Below are positions 24,423-34,005 of a stretch of DNA of 64,000 bases, in pieces. The stretch is from Nisaea acidiphila (GTDB taxonomy: Bacteria > Pseudomonadota > Alphaproteobacteria > Thalassobaculales > Thalassobaculaceae): assembly GCF_024662015.1 (NCBI RefSeq), contig NZ_CP102480.1:1708501-1772500 (forward strand), given 5' to 3'. The notes beneath the pieces are model-generated. The model had not been told where the DNA came from. It searched no databases and was given only the letters and a program-made list of their open reading frames with translations. Numbering within the stretch: the stretch's first letter is position 1; the number at the start of each line of letters is the position of its first letter. Made by a program: the position numbers and the translations under genes.

Positions 24423-27145
24423 TGCTGTCCGCCAACCTGATCTTCACAATCTCGCTCGCCTACGTGGCGCTGCTCTTCGTCGTGGCCTTCCTCGGCGACC
24501 GCCAGGCCCGCACAGGAAAGGTGAGCTGGATCCAGTCGCCGATCGTCTACACGCTTTCGATCTCAGTCTATTGCACCTCCTGGACCTTCTACGGCGCGGT
24601 CGGCTCGGCGGCGCGCAGCGGGCTCGAATTTGCGACCATCTATCTCGGCCCGACCCTGGTCTTCGTCGGATGGTGGTTCCTGCTGCGCAAGCTGGTCCGG
24701 ATCGGTCACGTGCACCGCATCACCTCGATCGCCGACCTGATCTCCTCGCGCTATGGCAAGAGCACCAGCCTCGCGGTACTGGTCACCCTGATCGCGGTGA
24801 TCGGCACGACCCCTTACATCGCATTGCAGCTGAAAGCCGTGACGACGAGCATCCAGGTCATCGTCGCATCGGACTCGGGCAATCTCACAGGACTGCCGGA
24901 AAACGATCCGGCATCAGAGATCGCGTTCTGGATCGCCGCCGGGATGGCGCTCTTCACCATCATCTTCGGCACCCGCACCATCGACGCCAACGAGCGGCAT
25001 CACGGCGTGGTCGCCGCAATCGCGCTGGAAGCGCTGGTCAAACTTTTCGCGCTCGTCGCCGTCGGCCTTTTCGTAGTCTTCGCACTGGCCGACGGACCGG
25101 CCGATATCTTCAGCCGGGACGCCGCGAAAATCCTCCAGTCCGAAGACATGTTCGACGCGCGCTGGATCGCCCTCACCTTCCTATCCGGCGTCGCCATCGT
25201 CTGCCTACCGCGCCAGTTCCAGGTGACCGTGGTCGAGAATACCGGCGAAGAGCAGCTCCGGATGGCCTCCTGGCTCTTCCCGCTTTACCTGATGCTGATG
25301 AGCCTCTTCGTGCTGCCGATCGCCATCGGCGGCCTCAGCATGCTCCCGGACGGCTCGAACCCGGACATGTTCGTCCTGACCGTGCCGATGGCGGTCGATC
25401 AGGACCTCCTGGTCATGCTCGCCTTTCTCGGCGGTTTCTCCTCCGCGACCTCCATGGTCATCGTCGCCTCGATCGCGCTTTCGACCATGATCTCGAACCA
25501 TATCGTGATGCCGGTCATGCTGCGCACGCCCTGGACGTCGATCGAACGCAGCGGCGACGTCCGCCGGCTTCTTCTAATCAGCCGCCGCATCAGCATCGGC
25601 GTCATCCTGCTGCTCGGCTATGTCTATTTCCGTCTTAGCGGGAAGTCAGATGCGCTGGCCGCAATCGGCCTTATCGCTTTTGTCGGTGTCGCACAGTTTC
25701 TGCCGCCGCTGCTCGGCGGCATTTACTGGAAGCGCGCGACCGCCAGCGGCGCAAAGATCGGTTTAACGGCCGGATTCCTGCTCTGGAGCTATACGCTCTT
25801 CCTGCCGAGCTTCGAAGGCGACCTGCTGCTCTCGGCGAACACCATCGAACACGGCCCCTGGGGCGTCGAACTTCTCAGACCACAGGCCCTCTTCGGCCTC
25901 GTCGGCCAGGACCCGCTCGTCCATGCGCTGTTCTGGAGTCTCAGCGCCAATGTCGCTCTGTTCATCCTCGGCTCGCTGGTCTTCGAGCCCAAGCCGCTGG
26001 AACGGCTGCAGGGCACGCTCTTCGTCGACGTCTTCCGCACGCCCGCCGGAGACGAGCACCGCTTCATCCGCCGCTCGGCGTCGGCGGAGGATCTTTTCAT
26101 CCTGGCTCAGCGAATTCTCGGCGCCGAAGAGGCGCTCCGGCTGTTCCGCGAGTTTGCCGCCGGGCAGGGACTGGACGGCGATTTTCCGCAACCTACCGAC
26201 GCCTTCATCGCGCACCTTGAGCGCCGCCTGGCAGGCTCCATCGGCGCCGCCTCCGCGCGGGCGATGATCTCGCAAATCGCGGCGGGCGAGACGATCAGCC
26301 TGGACGAGCTGATGAAGATCGCGGACGAGACCGCCCAGCTCATGGAATACAGTCAGGAGGTCGAGAAGAAGTCGGTCCAGCTCGAAGCGACAGCGCGCGA
26401 GCTCCGCCGGGCGAACCAGCGCCTCACCCTGCTCGACGCGCAGAAGGACGATTTCCTGAGCCAGGTGAGCCACGAAGTGCGCACGCCGATGACCTCGATA
26501 CGCTCCTTCTCGGAGATCCTGCTGGAGACAAGGGATCTCGCCAGCCCCCAGGCGCAGCGTTTCCTTTCCATCATCCACGAGGAAAGCCTGCGACTGACGA
26601 GATTGCTGGACGAGATCCTCGACATGAACCTGATGGATCGCGGCGAGGCCTCGTGGAACCTGCACGAACTGGATGCATCCGTACCTCTCAGCCGCGCGGT
26701 GGAGACCTGCCGCGGTCTCGGAAGCTCCGCCGGTGCCGAGATCCATTTCGAGGATCCGGATAGCGGCATCGTCATGGCCGATCCCGACCGGCTTCAACAG
26801 GTGGTGATCAATATCCTGACGAACGCCATAAAGCATAATACGTCCGGCAAACCGGAAGTCCGGATCGGCGGCAGGCTGAGCGGCTCCAACTACGAGATCG
26901 ACGTTTCCGACAACGGCCCTGGCATTCCACTCACGGTGCGTCCGTTCATTTTCGAGAAATTTCAGCGGGGGGCCGCGCAATCTTCCAGCGGCGGCATCGG
27001 ACTCGGACTTGCGATCAGCAAGGAGATTATGGCGCGCCTCGGCGGCACCTTGACCCTCGTCGATAACGACGGCCCCGGAACTCTGTTCCGCATCTCAATT
27101 CCGACCCGGATCGCCATTCCGACGAATGCCGGCGAGAATATCTGA
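24422..27145 (+). CDS. CbrA-type sensor histidine kinase with sodium:solute symporter domain
   Basis: 907 residues. Residues 1-520 are a 13-helix SSS domain (SISVYCTSWTFYGAVGSAAR, PYIALQLKAV). A linker of STAC type (about 545-640) precedes a coiled coil. The kinase core has the H-box SQVSHEVRTPMTS with phospho-His684, N-box VVINILTNAIKH, and ATP-lid motifs VSDNGPGIP and GGIGLGLAIS. There is no PAS or receiver domain after the symporter part. Such proteins sense or transport a nutrient and signal to a partner regulator; the adjacent single-receiver protein is the obvious partner. The substrate is unknown, with organic acids or amino acids being likely. Confidence 0.88.
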   Translation: MLSANLIFTISLAYVALLFVVAFLGDRQARTGKVSWIQSPIVYTLSISVYCTSWTFYGAVGSAARSGLEFATIYLGPTLVFVGWWFLLRKLVRIGHVHRITSIADLISSRYGKSTSLAVLVTLIAVIGTTPYIALQLKAVTTSIQVIVASDSGNLTGLPENDPASEIAFWIAAGMALFTIIFGTRTIDANERHHGVVAAIALEALVKLFALVAVGLFVVFALADGPADIFSRDAAKILQSEDMFDARWIALTFLSGVAIVCLPRQFQVTVVENTGEEQLRMASWLFPLYLMLMSLFVLPIAIGGLSMLPDGSNPDMFVLTVPMAVDQDLLVMLAFLGGFSSATSMVIVASIALSTMISNHIVMPVMLRTPWTSIERSGDVRRLLLISRRISIGVILLLGYVYFRLSGKSDALAAIGLIAFVGVAQFLPPLLGGIYWKRATASGAKIGLTAGFLLWSYTLFLPSFEGDLLLSANTIEHGPWGVELLRPQALFGLVGQDPLVHALFWSLSANVALFILGSLVFEPKPLERLQGTLFVDVFRTPAGDEHRFIRRSASAEDLFILAQRILGAEEALRLFREFAAGQGLDGDFPQPTDAFIAHLERRLAGSIGAASARAMISQIAAGETISLDELMKIADETAQLMEYSQEVEKKSVQLEATARELRRANQRLTLLDAQKDDFLSQVSHEVRTPMTSIRSFSEILLETRDLASPQAQRFLSIIHEESLRLTRLLDEILDMNLMDRGEASWNLHELDASVPLSRAVETCRGLGSSAGAEIHFEDPDSGIVMADPDRLQQVVINILTNAIKHNTSGKPEVRIGGRLSGSNYEIDVSDNGPGIPLTVRPFIFEKFQRGAAQSSSGGIGLGLAISKEIMARLGGTLTLVDNDGPGTLFRISIPTRIAIPTNAGENI

Positions 27146-27444
27146 CGCTTTATCGACAGACGGTCAGACACCGCACACCAAAAACGTAATTCGATTTATT
27201 TATCTAAAATGCCCTGCGCATTAACGAAATTGTGACGTTTATTTCGAAATAATAGCTCCGAACCAATAGAAACCCGAGGCAAAAGCGCTGTTCGAATTAG
27301 CTTCGCCAGTTTGCGGCAAGAAAGAGAAAGACGTCTGTTCCCGCACTATTTTACTTCTTGAACAGACACTTCGTGCGTTCTACCCGCACCCTCGGAAAAT
27401 CGAACACCGCAACGCAACCCTTTGAGCAAGTGTAGAGGGGTTCC
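27146..27444. other. AT-rich intergenic region before the PAS kinase gene
   Basis: About 300 bp, clearly richer in A+T than its surroundings (for example around 27185-27260). It likely holds the promoter of the next gene. No clear terminator hairpin or operator was found. Confidence 0.4.
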
Positions 27445-29943
27445 ATGGCATTGACGATCGCCATACCACGCATAAACCTCCATCCCGGGATGCGGGCCTG
27501 GTTCTTTTTCACGCCCCTCCTCACGATCGCGATCTTTACCGCATTGTTCATAGCGGTTCTGCAAAGCACCAAGGGGGAACGGGAGTCTCTCAGGGAAAGA
27601 CAATCGTCCGCGCTCTTATGGACACGCCAGATCTCATCGATCGGAGAACAGATTACCGAAGCGCATCTTCGAATGCTGGAAGCATTGGGCGACGCCCAAG
27701 CCGACCATAAATCCGAACTCTACAACCGCGCCCGCCCGACAATGCGGCGCTTGTTGGACATCAAGGACGATATTGCGGTTACGCGCGAGACAATCATATC
27801 GAGCCTCGAAATAACCGCATCGGCGGAAGCTCTGGAAGCAACGTTCGAGAAACTAAGAAAACAATATGTATCGGCGGTCGTGTCCATATCCGTCGACTTC
27901 TCCCGTTTCGACAACGAGATGCGCACCGTGAACAGACGCTATCTCGCGGTGGCCCGCAGACTGGATGACGTTTCCCGCCATATCCTGCGGATCAGCGAAG
28001 ACGCTTCAATTGCGTCCGATGAACATAGCCGGAAGGTCATGCGGTCACTCATTGCCGGGCTCGGGTTGTCGGTGCTGATTTCTATCGTCATGTCCTGGGT
28101 GGTCTCGACACGGGTTTCCGAAGATATGACGAACGCAATCGGAGCCTTGTCCAACCTCGCGAACGGGAAGCCGTCCAACATCGGGATCGACAAGTCCCGC
28201 AAGGACGAGCTCGGTGCACTGGCCCGCGCCATTGCCTTTTTCGAAGGCATTCTCGATCTGCTCACCTCGGAAATTTCCGCGCGGGAGAGGAAGGAAGTCC
28301 AGCTCCGAAATCTTTTCGACAGTGCCGGCGACGCCATCCTCCTTATGGAGGACGGAAAATATGTCGGCGCCAACAAGAAGGCCGAACAGATGTTCGGCAT
28401 CAAGGCGAAGGAAATAAGCAAATATAAGCTGGGTGCTTTCGCGGACCCCGAAGCCTACAGCCACGAAGACCTCACACGCGTATACAAGGAGCGAATGCAA
28501 CTGGCGCTCGCCGGAGAGCCTCAAACCTTCGAATGGAGCAATCGCAGACTGGACGGTTCGACCTTCCCGACGGAATGCACCATCGCCGCTTTCGCGGAGC
28601 CGAACGGTAAAACAACCGTGCAGATGATCATCCGGGACATCACCGGCCGCAAGGAGGCCGAGCGTCTCAAGGAGACTATGACCGTCGAATTGGAGCGGAT
28701 GGTTTCCGAGAGAACCGATGAACTACAGAGGGAAATCGCCGCAAGGCGCGAGACGGAAGAAGCACTCGACGCCGAACGACGCACCTTGGAGGCAACGGTC
28801 GAGTACGCTCCCCTCGGAATGGCCCTCCTTGATACCGATGCGCGGATCATCCGGATGAATTCTTGGGTCAAGAGGATACACAATCTCCCGGATTCGATTT
28901 CGGCAGCTGGCACGCCGTACCAAGAAGTGCTGCGCCACATCTTCAGGGCAAAGTCGGAAGGCACGTTCAGCGCCGGCGGCAATGAAGAGATGCTCCGCAA
29001 CAGAATTGCCAGTCTGGAATCAAGGGAGTCCAGCGTATTCGAGGACAGCCTCCCCGATGGCACCTTCCACAAAGTGGATCGCCGCTTCATCGACAATGTC
29101 GGCTACATCATCACTTTCACCGACATCACGGACCTCAAGACAGCTCAGAACGATTTGGTCCGGCAGGAGAAAATGGCCGCGCTCGGCGGGCTTGTCGCCG
29201 GGGTCGCGCACGAGGTCAACACACCGCTCGGGATCTGCGTGACGGCATCGTCACACGTCTCTGCGATCGTCAATGAGTTCAGCGCGCAGGTGCAAAGTCC
29301 GACAGGCGGCCTCACCCGCGCCCTGGCCGTCGAAAAACTGGCCAAGACCAGGGAAGGTCTCGTGATCATCGAGCAGAACCTGGCCCGCGCCGCCGACCTG
29401 ATCAAGAGCTTCAAGCTTGTCGCCGTGGATCAGACCGCAAACGACCAGCGGGACATCGAACTCGGAGAATATCTCCATGACACACTGCAGAGCCTCAGCG
29501 CCGAAACCAAGCGGAAGTACCTCAATGTCCAACTCGTGCGGCCGGAGGAAAAACTCTTCCGCCATACCTATCCGGGTGCGCTGGTCCAGATTGTCACCAA
29601 CCTCGTCATGAATGCCGGCATCCACGCCTATGAGAACCGGGGTGGCGACATCCGGCTGGAGGTGGAGCGCTTGAGCAGCGGCGCGGACCGGATCCGCGTT
29701 CAGGATTTCGGCAAAGGAATGGACGAGGAAACCAAGTCACAGATCTTCGACCCGTTCTTCACGACAAAACGGGCCAATGGCGGTACCGGACTCGGCATGC
29801 ATATCGTCTTTAACCTCGTCACCCAAAAGCTGGGAGGCCGGATCGAGTGCAAAAGCGCTCCGGGCGAGGGAACGACCTTCGAGATCGTCCTGCCGAAAGG
29901 CGCCAAAGCGCTGTCGTCCGCTACGTCTGATGCCTCCGCATGA
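27445..29943 (+). CDS. Membrane-bound PAS sensor histidine kinase
   Basis: 832 residues. TM1 17-40, a helical periplasmic sensor 41-200, TM2 201-222, HAMP about 223-275, PAS 1 about 285-400 (LFDSAGDAILLMEDGKYVGA), coiled coil 405-445, PAS 2 about 446-565 (TVEYAPLGMALLDTDARII), then the kinase with H-box GGLVAGVAHEVNTPLG (His589) and N-box VTNLVMNAGIHAY, G1 VQDFGKGMDE and G2 GTGLGMHIV. The AHEVNTPLG H-box marks the DctB/HPK4-like group. No regulator gene is adjacent downstream. The coding end overlaps the convergent DUF2238 gene by 23 bp. Confidence 0.88.
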   Translation: MALTIAIPRINLHPGMRAWFFFTPLLTIAIFTALFIAVLQSTKGERESLRERQSSALLWTRQISSIGEQITEAHLRMLEALGDAQADHKSELYNRARPTMRRLLDIKDDIAVTRETIISSLEITASAEALEATFEKLRKQYVSAVVSISVDFSRFDNEMRTVNRRYLAVARRLDDVSRHILRISEDASIASDEHSRKVMRSLIAGLGLSVLISIVMSWVVSTRVSEDMTNAIGALSNLANGKPSNIGIDKSRKDELGALARAIAFFEGILDLLTSEISARERKEVQLRNLFDSAGDAILLMEDGKYVGANKKAEQMFGIKAKEISKYKLGAFADPEAYSHEDLTRVYKERMQLALAGEPQTFEWSNRRLDGSTFPTECTIAAFAEPNGKTTVQMIIRDITGRKEAERLKETMTVELERMVSERTDELQREIAARRETEEALDAERRTLEATVEYAPLGMALLDTDARIIRMNSWVKRIHNLPDSISAAGTPYQEVLRHIFRAKSEGTFSAGGNEEMLRNRIASLESRESSVFEDSLPDGTFHKVDRRFIDNVGYIITFTDITDLKTAQNDLVRQEKMAALGGLVAGVAHEVNTPLGICVTASSHVSAIVNEFSAQVQSPTGGLTRALAVEKLAKTREGLVIIEQNLARAADLIKSFKLVAVDQTANDQRDIELGEYLHDTLQSLSAETKRKYLNVQLVRPEEKLFRHTYPGALVQIVTNLVMNAGIHAYENRGGDIRLEVERLSSGADRIRVQDFGKGMDEETKSQIFDPFFTTKRANGGTGLGMHIVFNLVTQKLGGRIECKSAPGEGTTFEIVLPKGAKALSSATSDASA

Positions 29944-30541
29944 CCGACAGCTGACGGTCATGCAACCGCCCAAGGATGAGCTGGGCGAAAAGCGCACCCG
30001 TTCCTGCCAGAGCCATATCCGCCTGCGTATCCCAGGGATCGCCCTGGGTCGCGAGGAAAGCGTCGGCATCGGCCCCAACCAGCACCGCTGCGAGCCATTC
30101 GATAAGCTCGTAGCTCGCGCTGACCCCGAGAATTGAGAACAGCACGATCGCGAACAGCCACCGGCCCGCCCGCAGTGGCGATGTCCGGATCAACAGCTCA
30201 CGGACAGCGATCGCCGGTATGAATCCCTGGGCGAGATGGCCGACCCGGTCATAATGGTTCCGCGAGAGATCGAACGCGTCGCGAATCCAGTGAAACAGCG
30301 GGACCTCGGCATAGGTGTAATGCGCGCCGACGAGCAGGATAATCGCATGCACCGCGATCAGGAAATTGAGCAAGGACGTCAGGGGAAACCGTGCCCGCAC
30401 CGCCCAGAGCAGCGGATAGACGATCAGCACCGGCACCGCCTCCATCCACCAGATGAGAGAGTCTTTCGCCCCGACGAACGACCAGAGGCAGGTCGCTGCG
30501 ACGGCGACCGTCGCGACGAGCAAGTGACGGTGCGCGTTCAC
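29921..30541 (-). CDS. DUF2238 (YjdF-type) integral membrane protein
   Basis: 206 residues with about six hydrophobic segments. [32 protein letters not shown] and [12 protein letters not shown] with [17 protein letters not shown] are conserved DUF2238 motifs. Function is unknown; some members are induced by copper or metal stress in enterobacteria. The GTG start at 30541 overlaps the glpK stop (GTGA), so it is translationally coupled to glycerol kinase. Confidence 0.85.
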   Translation of the reverse strand: MNAHRHLLVATVAVAATCLWSFVGAKDSLIWWMEAVPVLIVYPLLWAVRARFPLTSLLNFLIAVHAIILLVGAHYTYAEVPLFHWIRDAFDLSRNHYDRVGHLAQGFIPAIAVRELLIRTSPLRAGRWLFAIVLFSILGVSASYELIEWLAAVLVGADADAFLATQGDPWDTQADMALAGTGALFAQLILGRLHDRQLSVMRRHQT

Positions 30542-32049
30542 CCGGAGACCGTCCGCCGGATGGCGTCCCGCCATCCCGCATAGAGCCGGTCGCGGAAATC
30601 CGGTTCCATCCGAGGCTCGAAACGGCGTTCCAGGGCCCATTGCGCCGCCATCTCCACCGGCTCCGGATAATAGTCGTGACGGAGGCCGGCGAGGTATGCC
30701 GCCCCGAGAGCGGTGGTTTCCGCGACGACCGGACGGTCGACCGGCGCCCCCAGAATGTCGGCGAGGAACTGCATCGCCCAGTCGGACGCGACCATGCCGC
30801 CATCGACCCGCAGCACGGTTTCCTTTCCGCCGGCGCTCCAGTCGCTATGCATGGCCTCCAGCAGATCGCGGGTCTGGTAGCCAACGCTCTCCAGCGCCGC
30901 ACGTGCGAAGTCGGCGGGGCCGGACGCACGGGTGAGCCCGTACATCGCCCCGCGCGCGTCCGCATCCCAATAGGGCGCGCCAAGACCGGTGAAGGCCGGC
31001 ACCAGATAAACCCGGTGCGCATCGTCGGCCTGCGCCGCCAACGCGCTGCTCTCCGCCGCCTGCCCGATCATTCCGAGCCCGTCACGCAGCCACTGCACCG
31101 CCGCACCGGCGACGAAGATGGAGCCCTCCAGGGCATAGGCCGGCTTCCCGTTCAGCTTGTAGGCGATGGTGGTCAGCAGGCGGTTCGTCGAGCGCACCGG
31201 GGCCGTGCCCGTATTCAGCAGCGCGAAGCAGCCGGTCCCGTAAGTCGATTTCAGCATCCCGGCCTCGAAACAGGCCTGACCGACCGTGGCCGCCTGCTGG
31301 TCGCCCGCGACGCCGGATATCGGGATCGGAGCACCGAAGATTTCCGTGTCCGAGGCCCCGAAATCGTCTGCGGAGTTTTTGACCTCCGGCAACATGGAGC
31401 GCGGGATAGCGAGAATGCCGAGCAGGTCGTCGTCCCAGTCGCCTTTGTGGATATCGTAGACCAGCGTCCGCGAGGCATTGGTCGCGTCGGTCGCATGTAC
31501 CCTGCCGCCGGTCAGCCGCCAGATCAGCCAGCTGTCGACCGTTCCGAAAGCGAGATGCCCCGCCTCCGCCTTCTCCCGGGCGCCCTCCACATTATCGAGG
31601 ATCCAGGCGATCTTGGTGCCGCTGAAATAGGGGTCGAGCAACAGGCCGGTGCGGCTGGTGAAGAGCTCCTCGTGCCCCTCTTCCTTGAGGCGGGAGCAGA
31701 GGGCGGAGGTGCGCCGGTCCTGCCAGACGATCGCGTTCGCCACGGCCTCGCCGGTGCGCCGGTCCCAGACCAGGGTGGTCTCGCGCTGGTTGGTAATGCC
31801 GATGGCGGCGATACGCCCGGCACCGCCGACCTTCGCGACCGCTTCGCGCGCGGTCTCCAGAGAGCTTTGCCAAAGGTCTTCCGGATCGTGCTCCACCCAG
31901 CCCGATTGCGGAAAATGCTGGGGAAACTCTTTCTGCGCCAGCGCGGCGACGCGGGTATTGGCGTCGAAGATAATGGCGCGGCTCGAGGTGGTGCCCTGGT
32001 CGAGCGCGAGAATGAGCCGGTTGTCGCCAGCCTTGGCGGCTGCGTTCAT
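30538..32049 (-). CDS. glpK: Glycerol kinase
   Basis: FGGY-family sugar kinase, 503 residues, matching the usual 495-505. It phosphorylates glycerol to sn-glycerol 3-phosphate in the cytosol. N-terminal phosphate loop [15 protein letters not shown], the W-E-containing [11 protein letters not shown], the substrate loop [13 protein letters not shown], and the FGGY signature [14 protein letters not shown] are visible. No glpF, glpD or regulator is nearby, which is unusual for this gene; instead it is coupled to a DUF2238 gene. Confidence 0.95.
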   Translation of the reverse strand: MNAAAKAGDNRLILALDQGTTSSRAIIFDANTRVAALAQKEFPQHFPQSGWVEHDPEDLWQSSLETAREAVAKVGGAGRIAAIGITNQRETTLVWDRRTGEAVANAIVWQDRRTSALCSRLKEEGHEELFTSRTGLLLDPYFSGTKIAWILDNVEGAREKAEAGHLAFGTVDSWLIWRLTGGRVHATDATNASRTLVYDIHKGDWDDDLLGILAIPRSMLPEVKNSADDFGASDTEIFGAPIPISGVAGDQQAATVGQACFEAGMLKSTYGTGCFALLNTGTAPVRSTNRLLTTIAYKLNGKPAYALEGSIFVAGAAVQWLRDGLGMIGQAAESSALAAQADDAHRVYLVPAFTGLGAPYWDADARGAMYGLTRASGPADFARAALESVGYQTRDLLEAMHSDWSAGGKETVLRVDGGMVASDWAMQFLADILGAPVDRPVVAETTALGAAYLAGLRHDYYPEPVEMAAQWALERRFEPRMEPDFRDRLYAGWRDAIRRTVSG

Positions 32050-32121
32050 CTTTTCCTCCCTCGGGCGGTGTTTCCGCTTCCTTGCCGTTCAATAGCGTGG
32101 CGCGAGGGAAGGTTTCCAGCA

Positions 32122-32159
32122 CAAACGAAAACCGCGCCACCCGGTCGGGGCGGCGCGGT
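32122..32159 (-). terminator. Rho-independent terminator after ppa
   Basis: On the minus strand ACCGCGCC / GGCGCGGT arms (8 bp, with further CCC/GGG pairing in the loop) are followed by TTTTCGTTT. It separates pyrophosphatase and glycerol kinase transcripts. Confidence 0.65.
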
Positions 32160-32188
32160 CACAACGGATCGCACAGAGGCGGAAGCGC

Positions 32189-32722
32189 TTACTTCGCGGT
32201 CTTCGCCCGCTCGATCGCTTCCACGATCACCTTGCGGGCCGATTCCTCATCGCCCATCTCGATGAACTTCACCCACTTGTCCTGCTCGAGATCCTTGTAG
32301 TGCTCGAAGAAGTGGACAATCTGCTGGATCAGGATTTCCGGCAGGTCGCGGTAGCTTTTCACGTTCGCGTAATAGGGATGCAGCTTCTCGACCGGAACCG
32401 CGAGGATCTTTTCGTCCATGCCGGCCTCGTCCTCGAGATGGACGACACCGATCGGACGGCAGGGGATCACCGCACCCGGAACCACGCCGGAGCCGGTAAC
32501 GACCAGGATGTCGGCCGGATCACCGTCGTCGGACAGCGTGTTGGGGACGAAACCGTAGTTCGCCGGATAGAACATCGCGGTGTGCAGGAACCGGTCGACC
32601 ATCATGGCCCCGGAATCCTTGTCCAGTTCGTATTTGACCGGCACCCCGCCCTGCGGAATCTCGATAACGGCATGCACCTCGTAGGGCGGGTTCGGGCCGG
32701 TCGTGATCTTGGTAACGTCCAA
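32189..32722 (-). CDS. ppa: Inorganic pyrophosphatase, family I
   Basis: Hydrolyses pyrophosphate in the cytosol. The 177 residues show the family I active-site elements: VKYELDKDSGAMMVDRFL, FYPANYGFVPNTLSDDGDPAD (with the D-x-D-P-x-D metal motif), CRPIGVVHLEDEAGMDEKI and HFFEHYKDLE. The start is taken as TTG at 32722 because LDVTKITTGPNPP matches the usual N terminus of alphaproteobacterial pyrophosphatases and GGAG lies nine bases upstream; an in-frame ATG 37 codons earlier would add a basic extension not known in the family. Confidence 0.93.
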   Translation of the reverse strand: MDVTKITTGPNPPYEVHAVIEIPQGGVPVKYELDKDSGAMMVDRFLHTAMFYPANYGFVPNTLSDDGDPADILVVTGSGVVPGAVIPCRPIGVVHLEDEAGMDEKILAVPVEKLHPYYANVKSYRDLPEILIQQIVHFFEHYKDLEQDKWVKFIEMGDEESARKVIVEAIERAKTAK

Positions 32723-32897
32723 AGGTCTTGCTCCATTCGGACGGAGGATCGGCCGGCGCGGGCCGGCAAGCAGATTCCCCGCCTTGTATCGGATTGACGA
32801 CAGAAAAGTTTTGCGGCGCAGCATTTGCGGCAATGCGGCGCCGAGGTCAAGTCCGGAATGGAGTCTTTACCGGGGGGAAGCGCGGACCCGCGGCGTC

Positions 32898-33095
32898 CTA
32901 GACGTCATCCTCGCCATGTTCTCCGACATATCGGGGAGCGGATTCCCCCCCTTCCGGAGCGGCCGCCTCCCGAATCGCGTTCTCCAGAGCTCGGGCGAGA
33001 TAATCCCGCATTTCCTCGGGAATCTTCGCTCCCCGGACAACCTCGAGGAGGCTTTCCGCAGCTTCGAATTTCAGATTGACGTCTACCGTCCGCAT
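32898..33095 (-). CDS. Small acidic protein, unknown function
   Basis: 65 residues, with a helical middle (EEMRDYLARALENAIREA) and an acidic tail ending HGEDDV. The ATG is preceded by GGAGGGAGAA at good spacing, the best argument that it is a real gene. It is free-standing between the pyrophosphatase and the metallophosphoesterase. No family recognised. Confidence 0.55.
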   Translation of the reverse strand: MRTVDVNLKFEAAESLLEVVRGAKIPEEMRDYLARALENAIREAAAPEGGESAPRYVGEHGEDDV

Positions 33096-33150
33096 GAATG
33101 TTCTCCCTCCGAAAGCGTGAACCCGTATCCTCTCATTCCGGGATACGATT

Positions 33151-34005
33151 TCAACCCCCGCGCGTTTGCGGGGTCACGTCCTTGAGATAGGCCGCGATAC
33201 CTTTGTCCTGATCCCATTGCCGCGGATAGCCGAGGGAAACTTCGTGAAACCGGGTGCCGTCGATGAAATCGGTCCGGCGCGTGTGAAGGTGGCCCGTAAC
33301 GACCTCAAGCGCCCGATAGCGCCGGTGCCAGTCATGCGTGCGCCTTGTGCCGCACCAAGGCAGGAAACGAGGGACGCGAGGGATCCGGATCAGGTCCTCG
33401 CGCATCGGCCAGTGATTGATCAGAACGGTCTTCGCATCGGGCGGCAGACACGAAAGTCTCGCTTCTGCCTGCGCGCAGCGCGCGGCACACCACTCCGCAC
33501 GGCTCGCAAAGGGCGCCGGATCGAGAAGCAACTCATCGACCGGCACCGCGTGCTTTTGCCGCACCCAGTCTTTCATCTCGTCAAGCGGCAAACCGTCGGG
33601 ACGGAAGCTGTAGTCGTAGAGCAGGAAGAGCGGCACGACATAAACAGGCGCGCCTTTCAGATCGGCCGGCCAGCGGGGAAAGGGATCTTCCGGGGTGACC
33701 GCGCCCGCGGCCCGCGCGAGCTCCACCAGATGACTGTAACGGGCGTCCCCCCGGCGCGCGACGGCGCCGGGACGCCTGTCGGTCCAGAGATCGTGGTTGC
33801 CGGGCACCCAGATCAGTGTCCCGAAACGACGTCCCAGCACATCCAGCGCATCGACCAGCACTTCCTCGCGTTCGGCGATATCGCCACCGAGGATCAGCCA
33901 GTCGTCGCCGTGATCCGGTATGTCCGCAAGCGCCGTCCGGTTGACTTCGGAGGCGAGATGCAGATCCGAGATCGCCCAGAGCCGCGGGCGCGACGTAGCG
34001 CTCAT
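33151..34005 (-). CDS. Metallophosphoesterase (calcineurin-like)
   Basis: 284 residues with the metal-binding motifs in order: ISDLHL near the N terminus, LGGDIAER, WVPGNHDLW, then INHWPM and VVTGHLHTR. This is a complete binuclear metallophosphoesterase set. The substrate is unknown. The ATG at 34005 overlaps the stop of the upstream MFS gene (ATGA), so the two genes are co-translated; upstream in-frame sequence lies inside the MFS gene. Confidence 0.88.
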   Translation of the reverse strand: MSATSRPRLWAISDLHLASEVNRTALADIPDHGDDWLILGGDIAEREEVLVDALDVLGRRFGTLIWVPGNHDLWTDRRPGAVARRGDARYSHLVELARAAGAVTPEDPFPRWPADLKGAPVYVVPLFLLYDYSFRPDGLPLDEMKDWVRQKHAVPVDELLLDPAPFASRAEWCAARCAQAEARLSCLPPDAKTVLINHWPMREDLIRIPRVPRFLPWCGTRRTHDWHRRYRALEVVTGHLHTRRTDFIDGTRFHEVSLGYPRQWDQDKGIAAYLKDVTPQTRGG

